Of a DNA stretch of 42,239 nt, positions 17,772-30,438 are shown piece after piece. Both the position numbers and the translations under genes were made by a program. This DNA comes from Byssovorax sp. GTDB lineage: Bacteria > Myxococcota_A > Polyangia > Polyangiales > Polyangiaceae. The stretch covers positions 1-42,239 of the forward strand of contig JANYGI010000148.1 of the NCBI GenBank assembly GCA_025362495.1, written 5' to 3'. How positions within the stretch are numbered: the stretch's first letter is position 1; every line of letters starts with the position of its first letter. The notes below the pieces were generated by a model. The model ran no database searches. It was not told the origin of the DNA and saw only the letters and a list, made by a program, of their open reading frames with translations.

Positions 17772-19790
17772 ATGCGAGCTCGGAGCGTGAGTCTGGTAGG
17801 TCTCGGCGTGCTGGCCTCGGGGTGTGGAGGCGCGCCGCTTCCGCTGGCACGCGCCGCGGAGACGGCGCATGCGGTCGCGGCGGGCGTGTCGTGCGCGCGG
17901 CGACATCCCGGCGTCGGCGCGGCGCGGGTCGGCCTTGCGCGCCAGGGATCGACGGTGGCGCTCGCGCGGATCGAGGATCGACTCCTCGCGTACGTCGCCG
18001 ACGCCGACACCGACGCGCTGCGCACCTTCGACGTCGAGGCCGGCATCGAGAGAGCGGTGACGCCGCTCGGTGGATCGCCCTCGCAGGTGCTGGTGCTCGC
18101 CGATGGCCGCGTCGCCGTGGCGCTCCGCGATCGGAACCGCGTCGAGATCTTCGAGCCCGCCGGAGGCGCCGAGGTGCCGCTCGAAGGGCGCTGCGGCGCG
18201 CCGGTGGCGATCGAGCCCGTCGGCCTCGCGGCGACGCCGGACGAGGCGCGGATCGTGGTCACGAGCGGGTGGGGGAGGAAGCTCTCGACGCTCGACGCGG
18301 CGACGCTGGAGGCGGGCTTCGAGGTCGATCTCGCGCGCGAGCCTCGCGCCGTGGTGATCGACGACGACGGGCAGCGGGCGTTCGTGGCCCACGTGGTCGG
18401 CGCGAAGCTGAGCGTGGTCGATCTGGGCGCGGGCAAGCACGCGGTGCGCGAGCTGGATCTGCGGGTCAAAGGGCTGAACAAGTCGACGAAGATGCGCGAT
18501 GGGTGCCAGGGGTTCGCGCTCGCGAAGTCGATCCCCGCGCCGCCGGATCCCGTGGCCGAGGCGCCGACCGTGACCGAGAGGCCGCCGCCCGCCGACGTGA
18601 CGATCCCGCCGACGAAGCCCGCGCGATCGCCGTGGAAGGCGCCGCGCGCGCGGCTGTTCGCGCCGATGGTCAGCGTCGACGCGGGGCAGCCCGAGACGCG
18701 ATCGAGCGGCTACGGGAGCGCGACCATGGCGATGGGCGCAGAGCTCCCGCTGGTGAGTGTGATCGACGGCGCCGCCGAGCGACCGCTGACGCGGGCCTTG
18801 CTCGCCGATGGAGCGAAGCACGACGGCGGCTGCTTGCTCCCGCGATCGGCGGCGGTGAGCCCCGCGGGCGACGCGCTCTACGTGACGTGCCTCGGGACCG
18901 ACGCGCTGCTCGAGCTCGACACGCGCGGCCTCGATCCGAGCCGGCTCGAGCGCCGCCGCTGGGCCGTGCCGGCGGGCCCGAGCGGCGTCGCCGTCGACGA
19001 TCGCGGCGGGCGCGCCGTGGTGTGGTCGCAGTTCGATCGTGAGATCGCGGTCGTCACGTTCGCGAGCAACGCGGTCACGACGGTGGCGGCTACTGCGCCG
19101 GGAGCGCGGTCGACGATCGCCTCGGGCGAGTCGTGGGGGCGGCGGCTCTTTCATGCGGTGGGCGATCGACACATCTCGGGCGACGGGCGCGCGTGCGCGA
19201 GCTGTCACCCCGACGGTCGCGAGGACGCGCTCACGTGGTCGACGCCCGAGGGCCCGCGCCAGACGATCATGCTCGCCGGTCGCATCGAGGGCACCGCGCC
19301 GTACGGGTGGATGGGCGCGCACGCCGATCTCAAGGCCCACCTCGGCACCACGACGGCGCGGCTCGGCGGCGTGGGGCTGCCCGACAATCAATCGACGTTC
19401 GACGATCTCGACGCGCTCGCGGCGTACGTGCGCGCCATGCCCGCGCCGGTGCTGACGGGGGCGCCTATGGACGCCGATCACGACGCGCTGGTCACGCGCG
19501 GCGACGCGATCTTCCACGCGTCGCGGCAGGGCTGCTCGACGTGTCACGTCGGCGAGGGCGACACCGACGCGGCGACGCACGACATCGGGAGCGCGGTCCC
19601 GGCCGATGGCGACGTGCCCTTCGATACGCCGTCGCTGCGCTTCGTCGGCGGGACGGCGCCGTACTTCCACGACGGGCGCTACGCCACGCTGGAGGCGCTG
19701 CTCGCGGGCGCCGACGGCCGCATGGGGCACACGCTCGATCTGTCGCGTCGCGACGCGCAGGCGCTCCGCACGTACCTGGAGACGCTGTGA
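17772..19790 (+). CDS. Beta-propeller di-heme cytochrome c lipoprotein
   Basis: ATG 17772, preceded by AAAGGAAG, gives 672 residues with a lipoprotein signal (SLVGLGVLASGC, lipid Cys18). Residues ~50-440 are YVTN/NHL-like propeller repeats, interrupted by a Pro-rich insert (~255-290). The C-terminal part (~455-672) is cytochrome c peroxidase-like with two heme sites, CASCHPDGRED (475-485) and CSTCHVGEGD (588-597), plus APYGWMGAHADL and TAPYFHDGRYATLEALL. Such proteins sit on the cell surface or in the periplasm and pass electrons; the substrate is unknown. The next gene overlaps its stop (GTGA), so the two are translationally coupled. Confidence 0.85.
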   Translation: MRARSVSLVGLGVLASGCGGAPLPLARAAETAHAVAAGVSCARRHPGVGAARVGLARQGSTVALARIEDRLLAYVADADTDALRTFDVEAGIERAVTPLGGSPSQVLVLADGRVAVALRDRNRVEIFEPAGGAEVPLEGRCGAPVAIEPVGLAATPDEARIVVTSGWGRKLSTLDAATLEAGFEVDLAREPRAVVIDDDGQRAFVAHVVGAKLSVVDLGAGKHAVRELDLRVKGLNKSTKMRDGCQGFALAKSIPAPPDPVAEAPTVTERPPPADVTIPPTKPARSPWKAPRARLFAPMVSVDAGQPETRSSGYGSATMAMGAELPLVSVIDGAAERPLTRALLADGAKHDGGCLLPRSAAVSPAGDALYVTCLGTDALLELDTRGLDPSRLERRRWAVPAGPSGVAVDDRGGRAVVWSQFDREIAVVTFASNAVTTVAATAPGARSTIASGESWGRRLFHAVGDRHISGDGRACASCHPDGREDALTWSTPEGPRQTIMLAGRIEGTAPYGWMGAHADLKAHLGTTTARLGGVGLPDNQSTFDDLDALAAYVRAMPAPVLTGAPMDADHDALVTRGDAIFHASRQGCSTCHVGEGDTDAATHDIGSAVPADGDVPFDTPSLRFVGGTAPYFHDGRYATLEALLAGADGRMGHTLDLSRRDAQALRTYLETL

Positions 19791-20887
19791 GCCGCGCCTC
19801 GCTGCGAGGCTCCGCGACGCTCGTCCGCGCCGCCGCGGTCGGCGCTGCGACGCTGGGGATCGGCTGCGCCGCGACGCCGCTGCCGATGGGTGTGATCGCG
19901 AGCCACGCAGTGTCGACCGCGCGATCGCCGGTCACCGCGCCGCTCGCCGCGCACCTCGTCGCGCCCGCGGTCGCGCCGACGCCGAGCGATCTCGCCGCGG
20001 CGAGCCTCGTGCAGAAGGCGGCCGACGTCGCGACGCAGCACGACGCGGGAGCCCGGCGCCTGCCGATGATCCCGTCGTCGTTTCGCGTGGCCGATCTGCC
20101 GGCGCTCGATCCGCCGCCGATTCTCGACGGCGCGCACGCGCCCGTCATCGCCGACGGGATCGAAGCGACGGAGCTGGAGGTCGACTGGCACGCCACCTGG
20201 AAGGGGCCGGCCAAGCTCGACGTGCCCACGGCGGTGCGGGTCGGCCTCGTCACGTCGACGTGGGCGCGGCTGAAGATCGGCGCGGGCGAAGCGGCGATCG
20301 CGCCCGACTCCGTGGGCGGCATGTTCCTCACGTGCGGCGGCCCGCAGAGCATTCCGCAGAAGCTCCTGCCGGCGCGCTGGGAGTCCGTCACCATCACGCC
20401 CGAGCACGTCGTCGTCTACCAGGTGACGTCCGCCTGGTTCGATCCGCGCACCTGTTCGGCGCACGTCGTGGAGCGCCGCGCGGTGACGACAGCTCCGCTC
20501 GCCGGCGGGTTGCTCCACGCGTTCCGCGAGCCGTGCGCGTCCTCGTCCGCGTGCGACGGCGGCGAGCTGGTGACGCTGCTCGGGCCGCGCTTCGACAGCC
20601 TCGCGACGTCGGCGATCGGCGGCAATGTCAGCTCCGCCGACGGCGCCCTCACGCGCGTCACGCTGCCGGTACGGCACGGCGGCGGCTCGTCGATGCTCGC
20701 TCGCGGATCGTCGAGCAAGGCGTACCCGTGGGCGCGCGCGCTGGGGATCGATCTGCCGGCGACGACGATCACGCTCGGCGTGGAGATCGCCCAGGGCGTC
20801 GACGATCCCGAGCCGATCGCGATCGCGTACTCGATCGCGCCCGAACTGGAGCCTGCATCACCTTCCGCGACGTCGACGAGGGACTGA
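19787..20887 (+). CDS. Lipoprotein coupled to the di-heme propeller protein
   Basis: The GTG at 19787 overlaps the previous stop (GTGA) and gives 366 residues with a lipoprotein signal (AAVGAATLGIGC, lipid Cys27). After a ~60-residue Ala/Pro-rich linker comes a probable beta-rich domain with three Cys-containing motifs (MFLTCGGPQS, RTCSAHVVERR, EPCASSSACDGGE). No domain is recognised. The tight coupling suggests it works with the di-heme propeller lipoprotein, for instance as an assembly or partner subunit, but that is inference. The reading frame is open far upstream, inside the previous gene, and that part is spurious. Confidence 0.75.
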   Translation: MSRASLRGSATLVRAAAVGAATLGIGCAATPLPMGVIASHAVSTARSPVTAPLAAHLVAPAVAPTPSDLAAASLVQKAADVATQHDAGARRLPMIPSSFRVADLPALDPPPILDGAHAPVIADGIEATELEVDWHATWKGPAKLDVPTAVRVGLVTSTWARLKIGAGEAAIAPDSVGGMFLTCGGPQSIPQKLLPARWESVTITPEHVVVYQVTSAWFDPRTCSAHVVERRAVTTAPLAGGLLHAFREPCASSSACDGGELVTLLGPRFDSLATSAIGGNVSSADGALTRVTLPVRHGGGSSMLARGSSSKAYPWARALGIDLPATTITLGVEIAQGVDDPEPIAIAYSIAPELEPASPSATSTRD

Positions 20888-21039
20888 TTCTGCTGCGAGC
20901 GTGGGGCGCAATCCGTTCGAGCTCGATCGCTTGGTCCGTTCGCGGCGAAAGCGCGTTCGTCCTCGAAATTCAAGGATTATTTGCCTTGCCCTGATGCTCG
21001 CTCAGGTAAACACTTTCAGGCGTTTCCTGACGAGCCCTC

Positions 21040-21942
21040 ATGAACCACCCCTGCGATGCCCGACCTTGCCTTCCCGTTGCTTCGCTCGAAGCGGCGTCAG
21101 CGTCGGCGTTGCTCGGGCAGATCGTCGGCGGCCTCATCGTCGAGCGCTTCGTCGCCGAGGGCGGCATCGGCGTGGTCTACGCGGCGCGCTCTCGCTTCGG
21201 CGGGCCGACGCGCGCGTTGAAGGTGCTCAAGCCCTCGCTCGCCGGCGACGCCGGGCACCGCGAGAGCTTCGCTCAGGAGATCGCCTACGCCCGCCGCGTC
21301 AATCACCCCAACGTCGTCTCGGTGCTCGATCACGGCCGCCTCGCCGACGGGCGCCCGTGGCTGACGATGGACCTGCTCGACGGAGCGACGCTCGGCGCGC
21401 TGGTTCGTCGCGAGGGGCCGCTGCCGCTCTCGCGCGCGCTGGCGATCACCGATCAGGTCCTCGCGGGGCTCGCGGCGCTCCATGCGGCGGGCGTCGTTCA
21501 TCAGGATCTGCAGCCCGACAACGTGTTCCTCGCGCGCGCGCCCGGCTCGTCGGTCGAGCGCGCCGTGCTGCTCGATTTCGGCTTCGCGCGCGACGCGGGA
21601 TCGGGCGCGCGCGCGTCGCTCTTCGGGACACCGTCGTTCATGTCGCCCGAGCAGGCCCTCGCCGGGCGAGCGATCACGGCGCAGAGCGATCTCTTCGCGG
21701 CGGCGCTGCTCCTCTCGTATGCGCTCACGGGCAAGCCGCCGTTCGGTGGTGGTCCGACCCCGCGCGACGTGCTGGTGGCCATCGTCCGCTCGGCCCCGGT
21801 GCCGGTCCGTCGGGCCCGACGGGATGTCCCGATGGAGCTCGATCGCATCCTCGCCCGTGCGCTGGCGAAGCACCCGGACGCCAGATTTTCCGGGGCTGCC
21901 GAGATGCGGAGCGCGCTCGGCCGTCTCGCGTGCGCGGCGTGA
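21040..21942 (+). CDS. Ser/Thr kinase-like protein with altered catalytic loop
   Basis: The 300-residue protein is almost only a kinase domain, with no membrane helix. It has the glycine loop GGIGVVYA (41-48), Lys61 in ALKVLK, DFG (179-181) and GTPSFMSPEQ in the activation segment. The catalytic loop reads HQDLQPDN (154-161) in place of the usual HRDLKPDN. The catalytic Asp156 and metal-binding Asn161 remain, but the Arg (Gln155) and the phosphate-contacting Lys (Gln158) are both Gln. It could be a weak kinase or a pseudokinase. It stands between unrelated genes, after a 152-bp gap. Confidence 0.88.
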   Translation: MNHPCDARPCLPVASLEAASASALLGQIVGGLIVERFVAEGGIGVVYAARSRFGGPTRALKVLKPSLAGDAGHRESFAQEIAYARRVNHPNVVSVLDHGRLADGRPWLTMDLLDGATLGALVRREGPLPLSRALAITDQVLAGLAALHAAGVVHQDLQPDNVFLARAPGSSVERAVLLDFGFARDAGSGARASLFGTPSFMSPEQALAGRAITAQSDLFAAALLLSYALTGKPPFGGGPTPRDVLVAIVRSAPVPVRRARRDVPMELDRILARALAKHPDARFSGAAEMRSALGRLACAA

Positions 21943-22074
21943 CCACCTCGCGGCCAGCGGCCTGAACCTTGCCAACGCATCGGCCTGCTTCGCTCGTGCG
22001 TGCAGGCGCTGCACACCCCAGCCAGGTGGGGACGGAGGCGCTGTCGACGCGGACGTCACGGGCTCGGAGGGAGC

Positions 22075-22740
22075 ATGGATGCACTCGATCTGTTGGAGCA
22101 GCAGCATCGCGATGTCGCGAGCCTCATCGACCGTGTCGCCGTCGCGACGAGCCCCGGGGAGCGCACCGCGCTCGTCGCCGAGGTGGTGCGCGCCATCGAG
22201 GCCCACTCGCGCGTGGAAGAGCGCTGCTTCTACCCCGCCTTTCGCGCGCGCATCGGCGACGGCGGCCGGCTCTACGAGGTGTTCGAGCACCACGCGCTCC
22301 TGCGCTTCGCGGCGGTGAATCTGCTCCGCACGCGCGCGACCGATCTGCGCTTCGAGGCGCGGCTCGACATGGTGCGCGAGCTCGCGCTGCGGCACGCGTC
22401 GGCCGAGGAAGACTGGGCGTTCCCGAAGGCCAAGCGCAACCTCTGCGACGAGGAGCTCGATCAGATCGGCGTCTCGGTGGCGCGCGCTCACGAGGTACTG
22501 ATGGAGGCGGCGCCCCGTCGCGGCGCGTGGGATCGCTCGCCGCGTCGCGAGGCGGCTGCGCGCGAGGCGGGCTCGCGCCGTCTCGGTGAGGTGGCGGCGC
22601 CCGAGGATCGATCGTCGCTGCCGCGCCTCGAGCGCGTGGACGCGTCGGCTAGACCGGCACCGGGCCGCCGAGCGCACCGAGAAACCGCGCGACCCACACC
22701 GCGAGCATCAGCGCGCCGAGTGTCGCGACCGCCCTCGTGA
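22075..22740 (+). CDS. Hemerythrin-like HHE domain protein
   Basis: ATG 22075, after GGAGGGAG, gives 221 residues. Residues 1-145 form an HHE four-helix domain with the expected iron ligands: His11 (EQQHRDV), His44 and Glu48 (AHSRVEERCFYP), His72 or His73 (FEHHALL), His107 and Glu111 (RHASAEEDWAFP). The family binds a di-iron centre and is linked to oxygen, iron or nitrosative stress sensing; the precise role is unknown. The C-terminal ~75 residues are basic and Arg/Pro-rich (PTPRASARRVSRPPS) and look disordered. The last 92 nt overlap the convergent DUF2752 gene, so the tail may be partly an accident of open frame. Confidence 0.85.
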   Translation: MDALDLLEQQHRDVASLIDRVAVATSPGERTALVAEVVRAIEAHSRVEERCFYPAFRARIGDGGRLYEVFEHHALLRFAAVNLLRTRATDLRFEARLDMVRELALRHASAEEDWAFPKAKRNLCDEELDQIGVSVARAHEVLMEAAPRRGAWDRSPRREAAAREAGSRRLGEVAAPEDRSSLPRLERVDASARPAPGRRAHRETARPTPRASARRVSRPPS

Positions 22741-23125
22741 GCCACCGCCCGCGCAGGCCTTCGACGGCCGACCACCGCCCGCGGCGCACGTAAGAGATCG
22801 CGTTCCACCCGAGCGCGAGCGCGACGAGCGGCGCGACGATCGGCACGAGCGGGTGGAAGCGCAGCGCCTCGGTCACGTGACCGTGGAGCAGCGCGAGCGT
22901 GCCGCGCGTGAGCCCGCAGCCCGGGCAGGGGTGCCGCGTCAGGATCGCGAACGGGCAGAGCGGCACGTCGAACACGACGGCCGCGGTGAACCCGAGCGCC
23001 ACGAGGCCGAGCCGCGCGGCGCGCTGGAGAGGCGTGGATTGGTTTGAGCTCAAACGATCGACGGAGGGCGTCGACGGCGCACCCGGAGGGGGCGGCGCTA
23101 CGGCGGAGGGACGGGCGATGTCCAT
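22649..23125 (-). CDS. DUF2752 membrane protein
   Basis: The 158-residue product carries the DUF2752 hallmark CPFAILTRHPCPGCGLTRG followed by LLHGHVTEALRFHPL, with three hydrophobic helices (~35-52, ~93-110, ~133-150). The first ~35 residues are Pro/Ser-rich and probably cytoplasmic. The family's function is unknown; the paired Cys (CPGC) suggests metal or redox chemistry, which is inference. Its 3' end overlaps the hemerythrin-like gene by 92 nt, tail to tail. It lies 27 bp downstream of the zinc-ribbon/DUF4234 gene on the same strand, so these two may be cotranscribed. Confidence 0.85.
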   Translation of the reverse strand: MDIARPSAVAPPPPGAPSTPSVDRLSSNQSTPLQRAARLGLVALGFTAAVVFDVPLCPFAILTRHPCPGCGLTRGTLALLHGHVTEALRFHPLVPIVAPLVALALGWNAISYVRRGRWSAVEGLRGRWLTRAVATLGALMLAVWVARFLGALGGPVPV

Positions 23126-23152
23126 CGGGCAGCCCGGCTCCGCCGTGGTTCC

Positions 23153-24538
23153 TCAGCTGCTGCTCTGCGGGTCCCAGACCTCGTTGAGGTCCTTCGCGAG
23201 CGCGTAGTACGAGACGAAGAAGTAGAGGACGATGCTGGCGGGCAGCGGGTTACGCGAGCCGGCCATCTGCTTCGCCTTGCCGACTTGCTCCGGCACCTTG
23301 ATCAGCAGGAAGTAGATCCCGAGCACCGGGATGAACATGTAGAAGGGCTTGAAACTCTCGTCCTTCGTGTACTGCTGCAGCTCGTTCAGCATCGTCCAGA
23401 GCTGGAAGATGCCGTAGACGCAGCAGACCAGCGAGATGACGAGCGTCATGACCGGGTTGCGGGTCTGGCCGCGGAATCCACCGCCGCCGCCGCCCATCAT
23501 CCCGCCGCCCATGCCCATGCCGCCGCCGGGCGCGCCCATCGGGCCCGCGCCGAACTGGCCGGGAGCGCTCATTTGCTGGCCGCCCTGGGGCATGCCGTAG
23601 CCACCGCCCGGAGGCGCGCCGTAGCCAGGCTGCTGACCCATGGGATCCTGGCCGGGCTGGCCGCCGTAGCCGCCCTGGGGCTGCTGTTGCGGCTGCCCGT
23701 AGCCGCCTTGATCCGGCTGGCCGCCGAAGCCGCCCTGGGGCTGCTGACCGTAGCCACCCTGCGGCTGCTGCGGCGGCTGCCCGTAGCCCTGATCGGCCGG
23801 AGGCTGGCCGTAGCCACCCTGCGGTTGCTGGCCGTAGCCGCCCTGCGGCTGCTGCGGCTGCTGGCCGTAGCCTTGATCAGCCGGGGGCTGGCCGTAGCCA
23901 CCCTGCGGTTGCTGGCCGTAGCCGCCCTGGGGTTGCTGGCCGAAGCCTTGATCCACGGGGGGCTGGCCATAGCCGCCCTGAGGCGGAGCACCGAAGCCAC
24001 CGCCGGGCGGAGCGCCCTGAGGCGGGGGAAACGCCGCGGGAGGCTGACCCATCGGCGGGCCAGGAGGCGGGCTGAAGGCCGGCATCTGGTCGATCGCCAT
24101 GGTGCCGCCGAGCGGGTTGACGCCGCCGGACGGAGCGCCGGGAGGCGAGTACGACCCTTGGGGCCCACCCGCCGCACCGCCGAACGCCGGCTGCGCACCG
24201 TACCCGCCGGGCGCGCCGTAGCCGCCGGGGGGAGGAGGCGCAGGGGGCGGTGGGGCCGCAGGCGACCCGGCCGAAGCACCGAGCCCGGCCGGCGGCACGC
24301 CGACGACCGTGCCGGCGAGGCCTTGGTTGAGCGGGCCACCCGGGGGCGGCCCCATGGGCGCGCCGGGGCGCGGAGCCATCGGGGCTCCGGGGGCACCAGG
24401 CGCGGGAGCGCCGGGCTGCTGATTCATCAGCATGGTGCCCTTGAACTTCGGCGCGGCGGCTCCTTTGAGATTGAAACCGCACTTGGTGCACGTGGACGCA
24501 GTTTCCGAGTTTTGCGTCCCACAGTTCGGACAGAACAC
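23153..24538 (-). CDS. Zinc-ribbon, low-complexity, DUF4234 membrane protein
   Basis: The 461-residue protein has three parts. Residues 1-22 form a zinc ribbon (Cys3, Cys6, Cys17, Cys20; CPNCG and CTKCG). Residues ~35-355 are low-complexity: Pro/Gly-rich, then Gly-Tyr-Gln-Pro repeats ([21 protein letters not shown]) at ~188-292, then Gly/Met runs. Residues 361-461 are DUF4234-like with two to three membrane helices ([32 protein letters not shown]-like; [13 protein letters not shown]). The ribbon and linker are likely cytoplasmic. The composition resembles prion-like domains that condense. No function is known. The DUF2752 gene follows in the same direction. Confidence 0.8.
   Translation of the reverse strand: MFCPNCGTQNSETASTCTKCGFNLKGAAAPKFKGTMLMNQQPGAPAPGAPGAPMAPRPGAPMGPPPGGPLNQGLAGTVVGVPPAGLGASAGSPAAPPPPAPPPPGGYGAPGGYGAQPAFGGAAGGPQGSYSPPGAPSGGVNPLGGTMAIDQMPAFSPPPGPPMGQPPAAFPPPQGAPPGGGFGAPPQGGYGQPPVDQGFGQQPQGGYGQQPQGGYGQPPADQGYGQQPQQPQGGYGQQPQGGYGQPPADQGYGQPPQQPQGGYGQQPQGGFGGQPDQGGYGQPQQQPQGGYGGQPGQDPMGQQPGYGAPPGGGYGMPQGGQQMSAPGQFGAGPMGAPGGGMGMGGGMMGGGGGGFRGQTRNPVMTLVISLVCCVYGIFQLWTMLNELQQYTKDESFKPFYMFIPVLGIYFLLIKVPEQVGKAKQMAGSRNPLPASIVLYFFVSYYALAKDLNEVWDPQSSS
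23663..23977. repeat. Tandem Gly-Tyr-Gln-Pro coding repeats
   Basis: Within the low-complexity region, an 84-bp (28-residue) unit composed of GGYGQQPQ plus [14 protein letters not shown]-type segments occurs twice almost exactly (minus strand, 23926-23843 and 23842-23759). Related partial units lie on both sides. All are in frame. Slippage-driven length changes between strains are likely. Confidence 0.85.
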
Positions 24539-25109
24539 GCACTACCTCCGTCAGCAAACGCTGGCTATCGGGCGCGGCGGTGCCCCTCGATTGGCGAGGA
24601 GCAAAGGGCTTGAGAAAGCCACGCACGGATCCCCCGACCCACGTCGAAGTCGGCCGGAGGGTAATGGAAGCCCTGGCTGTTTCACAAGCGAAAGCGCAGC
24701 CGCGGCGAAGGAAAACGGCGCCGCGCGGCAAAGCCTGAGAGAACGCCGCATTTTCTGCGATGTCGTCGCGCTCCGTCACCTCGCGTCAGGCGACCGGCGC
24801 CGCGCTCACCTCGCCGCACGACGCGCGCGGCGGGTGACGCTGTCGACTCTCGTTCCCGCGCATTGCTCGCGTCCGGTGCCGATCTCGGCCAAGCCCGCCC
24901 TTGACACCCCGGGGTCAGGGTCACTAGCGTCCGCGCGCGTCCGAAGCCCGTGGCCCACGTCACCGCGCCCCTGCGCGGAGGTTCGGGCCGAGGTCCCTCG
25001 GTACCGACCGCTTCCTGCTCCCCCGGGCGACTGCTCGGGGAGCCGGGATCGCGGATGGGCTCGCCGCCCGGTCACGCTGTCCACACCACGCACCTCCATC
25101 GGCTCCCTC
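24539..25109. other. Long intergenic region upstream of the nuo operon
   Basis: This 571-nt stretch between divergent genes has no supported coding sequence or RNA gene. It contains the candidate nuo promoter at 24901-24930 and presumably the minus-strand promoter of the zinc-ribbon/DUF4234 gene near 24540-24700. The ~180 nt between the candidate promoter and nuoE would be a long untranslated leader. Confidence 0.4.
24901..24930 (+). promoter_or_regulatory. Candidate sigma-70-type promoter for the nuo operon
   Basis: TTGACA (24901-24906) is a perfect -35 hexamer, followed after 18 nt by TAGCGT (24925-24930), a plausible -10 box of the TAnnnT form. The palindrome CCCCGGGG lies directly after the -35 box. 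It is the best -35 match seen in this gap and points at nuoE, 180 nt downstream. Confidence 0.5.
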
Positions 25110-25589
25110 ATGACCTTCGCTCTGACTCCCGAGCGCGAATCGCACCTCGCCGAGATCCTCTCCCGGTATCCGAACCGCATGGCGGCGACGATCCCCGTTC
25201 TCCACCTCTGCCAGGAGCAGAATGGCTGGGTTTCGGAGGAGATCATGGAGTGGGTCGCCCACCGCCTCGGAATTTCGGCCGCGCACGTGAAGGGCGTCGC
25301 GACCTTCTATACGCTCTTCAATAAAGAGCCCGTCGGTCGCCACCAGGTCTGGGTGTGCCGCACGCTGAGCTGCGCGCTCAACGGCGCCGACGCCCTGCTT
25401 CACCACTGCGAAAAGCGCCTCGGCGTTCACGTGGGCGGCACCACGAAGGACGGCAGCGTCACCCTGCGCACCGCCGAGTGCCTCGCAGCCTGCGGGCAGG
25501 CGCCCATGATGCAGGTCGATCGCGACTACCACGAGAACCTGACGCTCGCCGACGTGGACACGATCCTCGATCGGCTGACGAGGTCCTGA
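25110..25589 (+). CDS. nuoE: NADH-quinone oxidoreductase subunit E
   Basis: ATG 25110 gives 159 residues, the usual length, starting at the helical region TPERESHLAEILSRYPN. The [2Fe-2S] cluster N1a ligands are Cys83 and Cys88 (CRTLSC) and Cys124 and Cys128 (CLAAC), the canonical C-x4-C and C-x3-C pairs. NuoE sits in the cytoplasmic NADH-oxidising arm beside NuoF. It is the first gene of the operon and is followed by nuoF after 5 bp. The open frame upstream to 24432 is not protein-like. Confidence 0.94.
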   Translation: MTFALTPERESHLAEILSRYPNRMAATIPVLHLCQEQNGWVSEEIMEWVAHRLGISAAHVKGVATFYTLFNKEPVGRHQVWVCRTLSCALNGADALLHHCEKRLGVHVGGTTKDGSVTLRTAECLAACGQAPMMQVDRDYHENLTLADVDTILDRLTRS

Positions 25590-25594
25590 CCCCG

Positions 25595-26973
<1,379 letters not shown>

Positions 26974-26977
<4 letters not shown>

Positions 26978-27561
26978 AATCGATGGATGTCGTCGAGCTG
27001 GTCTTCTTCGCCGTCGCGACGTTCTTCGTCCTCGGCGGGGGCGTCTTCACCGTCGCCGCGCGCAACCCGATCCGCAGCGCCATGGGGCTCCTGACGTCGA
27101 TCGTCGGCGTCGCGGGGATGTACCTCCTGCTCTCGGCCGAGTTCCTCGCGGCGATCCAGATCCTGGTTTACGCGGGCGCCGTCGTGATCCTCTTCATCTT
27201 CGTGATCATGCTCCTCGGCCCCTCGGCCATGTCGGAGCGCGACACGAAGACGGCGATCTCGCGCTACCTCGCGGCGGGCGTGTTCCTCGCGTCCGCGGGG
27301 ACGGCGCTGGTGCTGCTCGCGCGGATGGCCGGCGCGGCGACGAAGTTCGCGCCTGCGCCTGCGGGCTTCGGCCACATCGAGGCCATCGGCCACGAGCTCT
27401 TCACCGGGGACCTCACGCCGTTCGAGCTCAGCGGCGCGCTGCTCCTCGTCGCTGTCGTCGGCGCCGTCGCGGTCGCGCGCGGCAAGCAAATCGATCCGAC
27501 GCTCCACCCCCAGGCGCCCGACGCCGGCCCCAACGCCCTGCCCAAGGAGAGCGCGAAGTGA
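26974..27561 (+). CDS. nuoJ: NADH-quinone oxidoreductase subunit J
   Basis: The 195-residue membrane subunit has five hydrophobic helices, including the conserved ILVYAGAVVILFIFVIMLLG in the third, the segment known to form the pi-bulge helix near the quinone end of the proton path. ATG 26974 overlaps nuoF (ATGA), and its stop overlaps nuoK (GTGA). The C-terminal ~25 residues are hydrophilic and Pro-rich. Confidence 0.93.
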
Positions 27562-27869
27562 CGTCGATCCCGCTCGAATACTACCTGATCGTCGCGGCCG
27601 CCCTCTTCCTGGTCGGCACCGTCGGCTTCCTCCTCCGCCGCAACCTGCTGGTGCTGCTCATGAGCATCGAGCTGATGCTCAACTCGGTGAACCTCACCCT
27701 GGTCGCGTACAACCGCGTCCACACCGAGTCGCACGCCGGGCAGATCTTCACCTTCTTCGTCATCGCCATCGCCGCGGCCGAAGCCGCGGTGGGCCTGGCC
27801 ATCGTCCTCGCCTTCTTCCGCGTGCGGAAGACGGTGCGCTCCGACGAAGCCGACCTCCTGAGGAACTAG
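27558..27869 (+). CDS. nuoK: NADH-quinone oxidoreductase subunit K
   Basis: GTG 27558 gives 103 residues and overlaps the nuoJ stop. The three membrane helices carry the conserved proton-path acids Glu38 (LLMSIELMLN) and Glu75 (AAAEAAVGLA). Length and sequence are normal for the family. One base separates its stop from the nuoL start. Confidence 0.94.
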   Translation: MTSIPLEYYLIVAAALFLVGTVGFLLRRNLLVLLMSIELMLNSVNLTLVAYNRVHTESHAGQIFTFFVIAIAAAEAAVGLAIVLAFFRVRKTVRSDEADLLRN

Positions 27870-27870
27870 C

Positions 27871-30434
<2,564 letters not shown>

Positions 30435-30438
<4 letters not shown>

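Noticed and set aside
17607-19730. 707-codon minus-strand frame opposite the propeller cytochrome
   Set aside because: The plus strand encodes a lipobox and two CxxCH sites; the minus frame has no domain.
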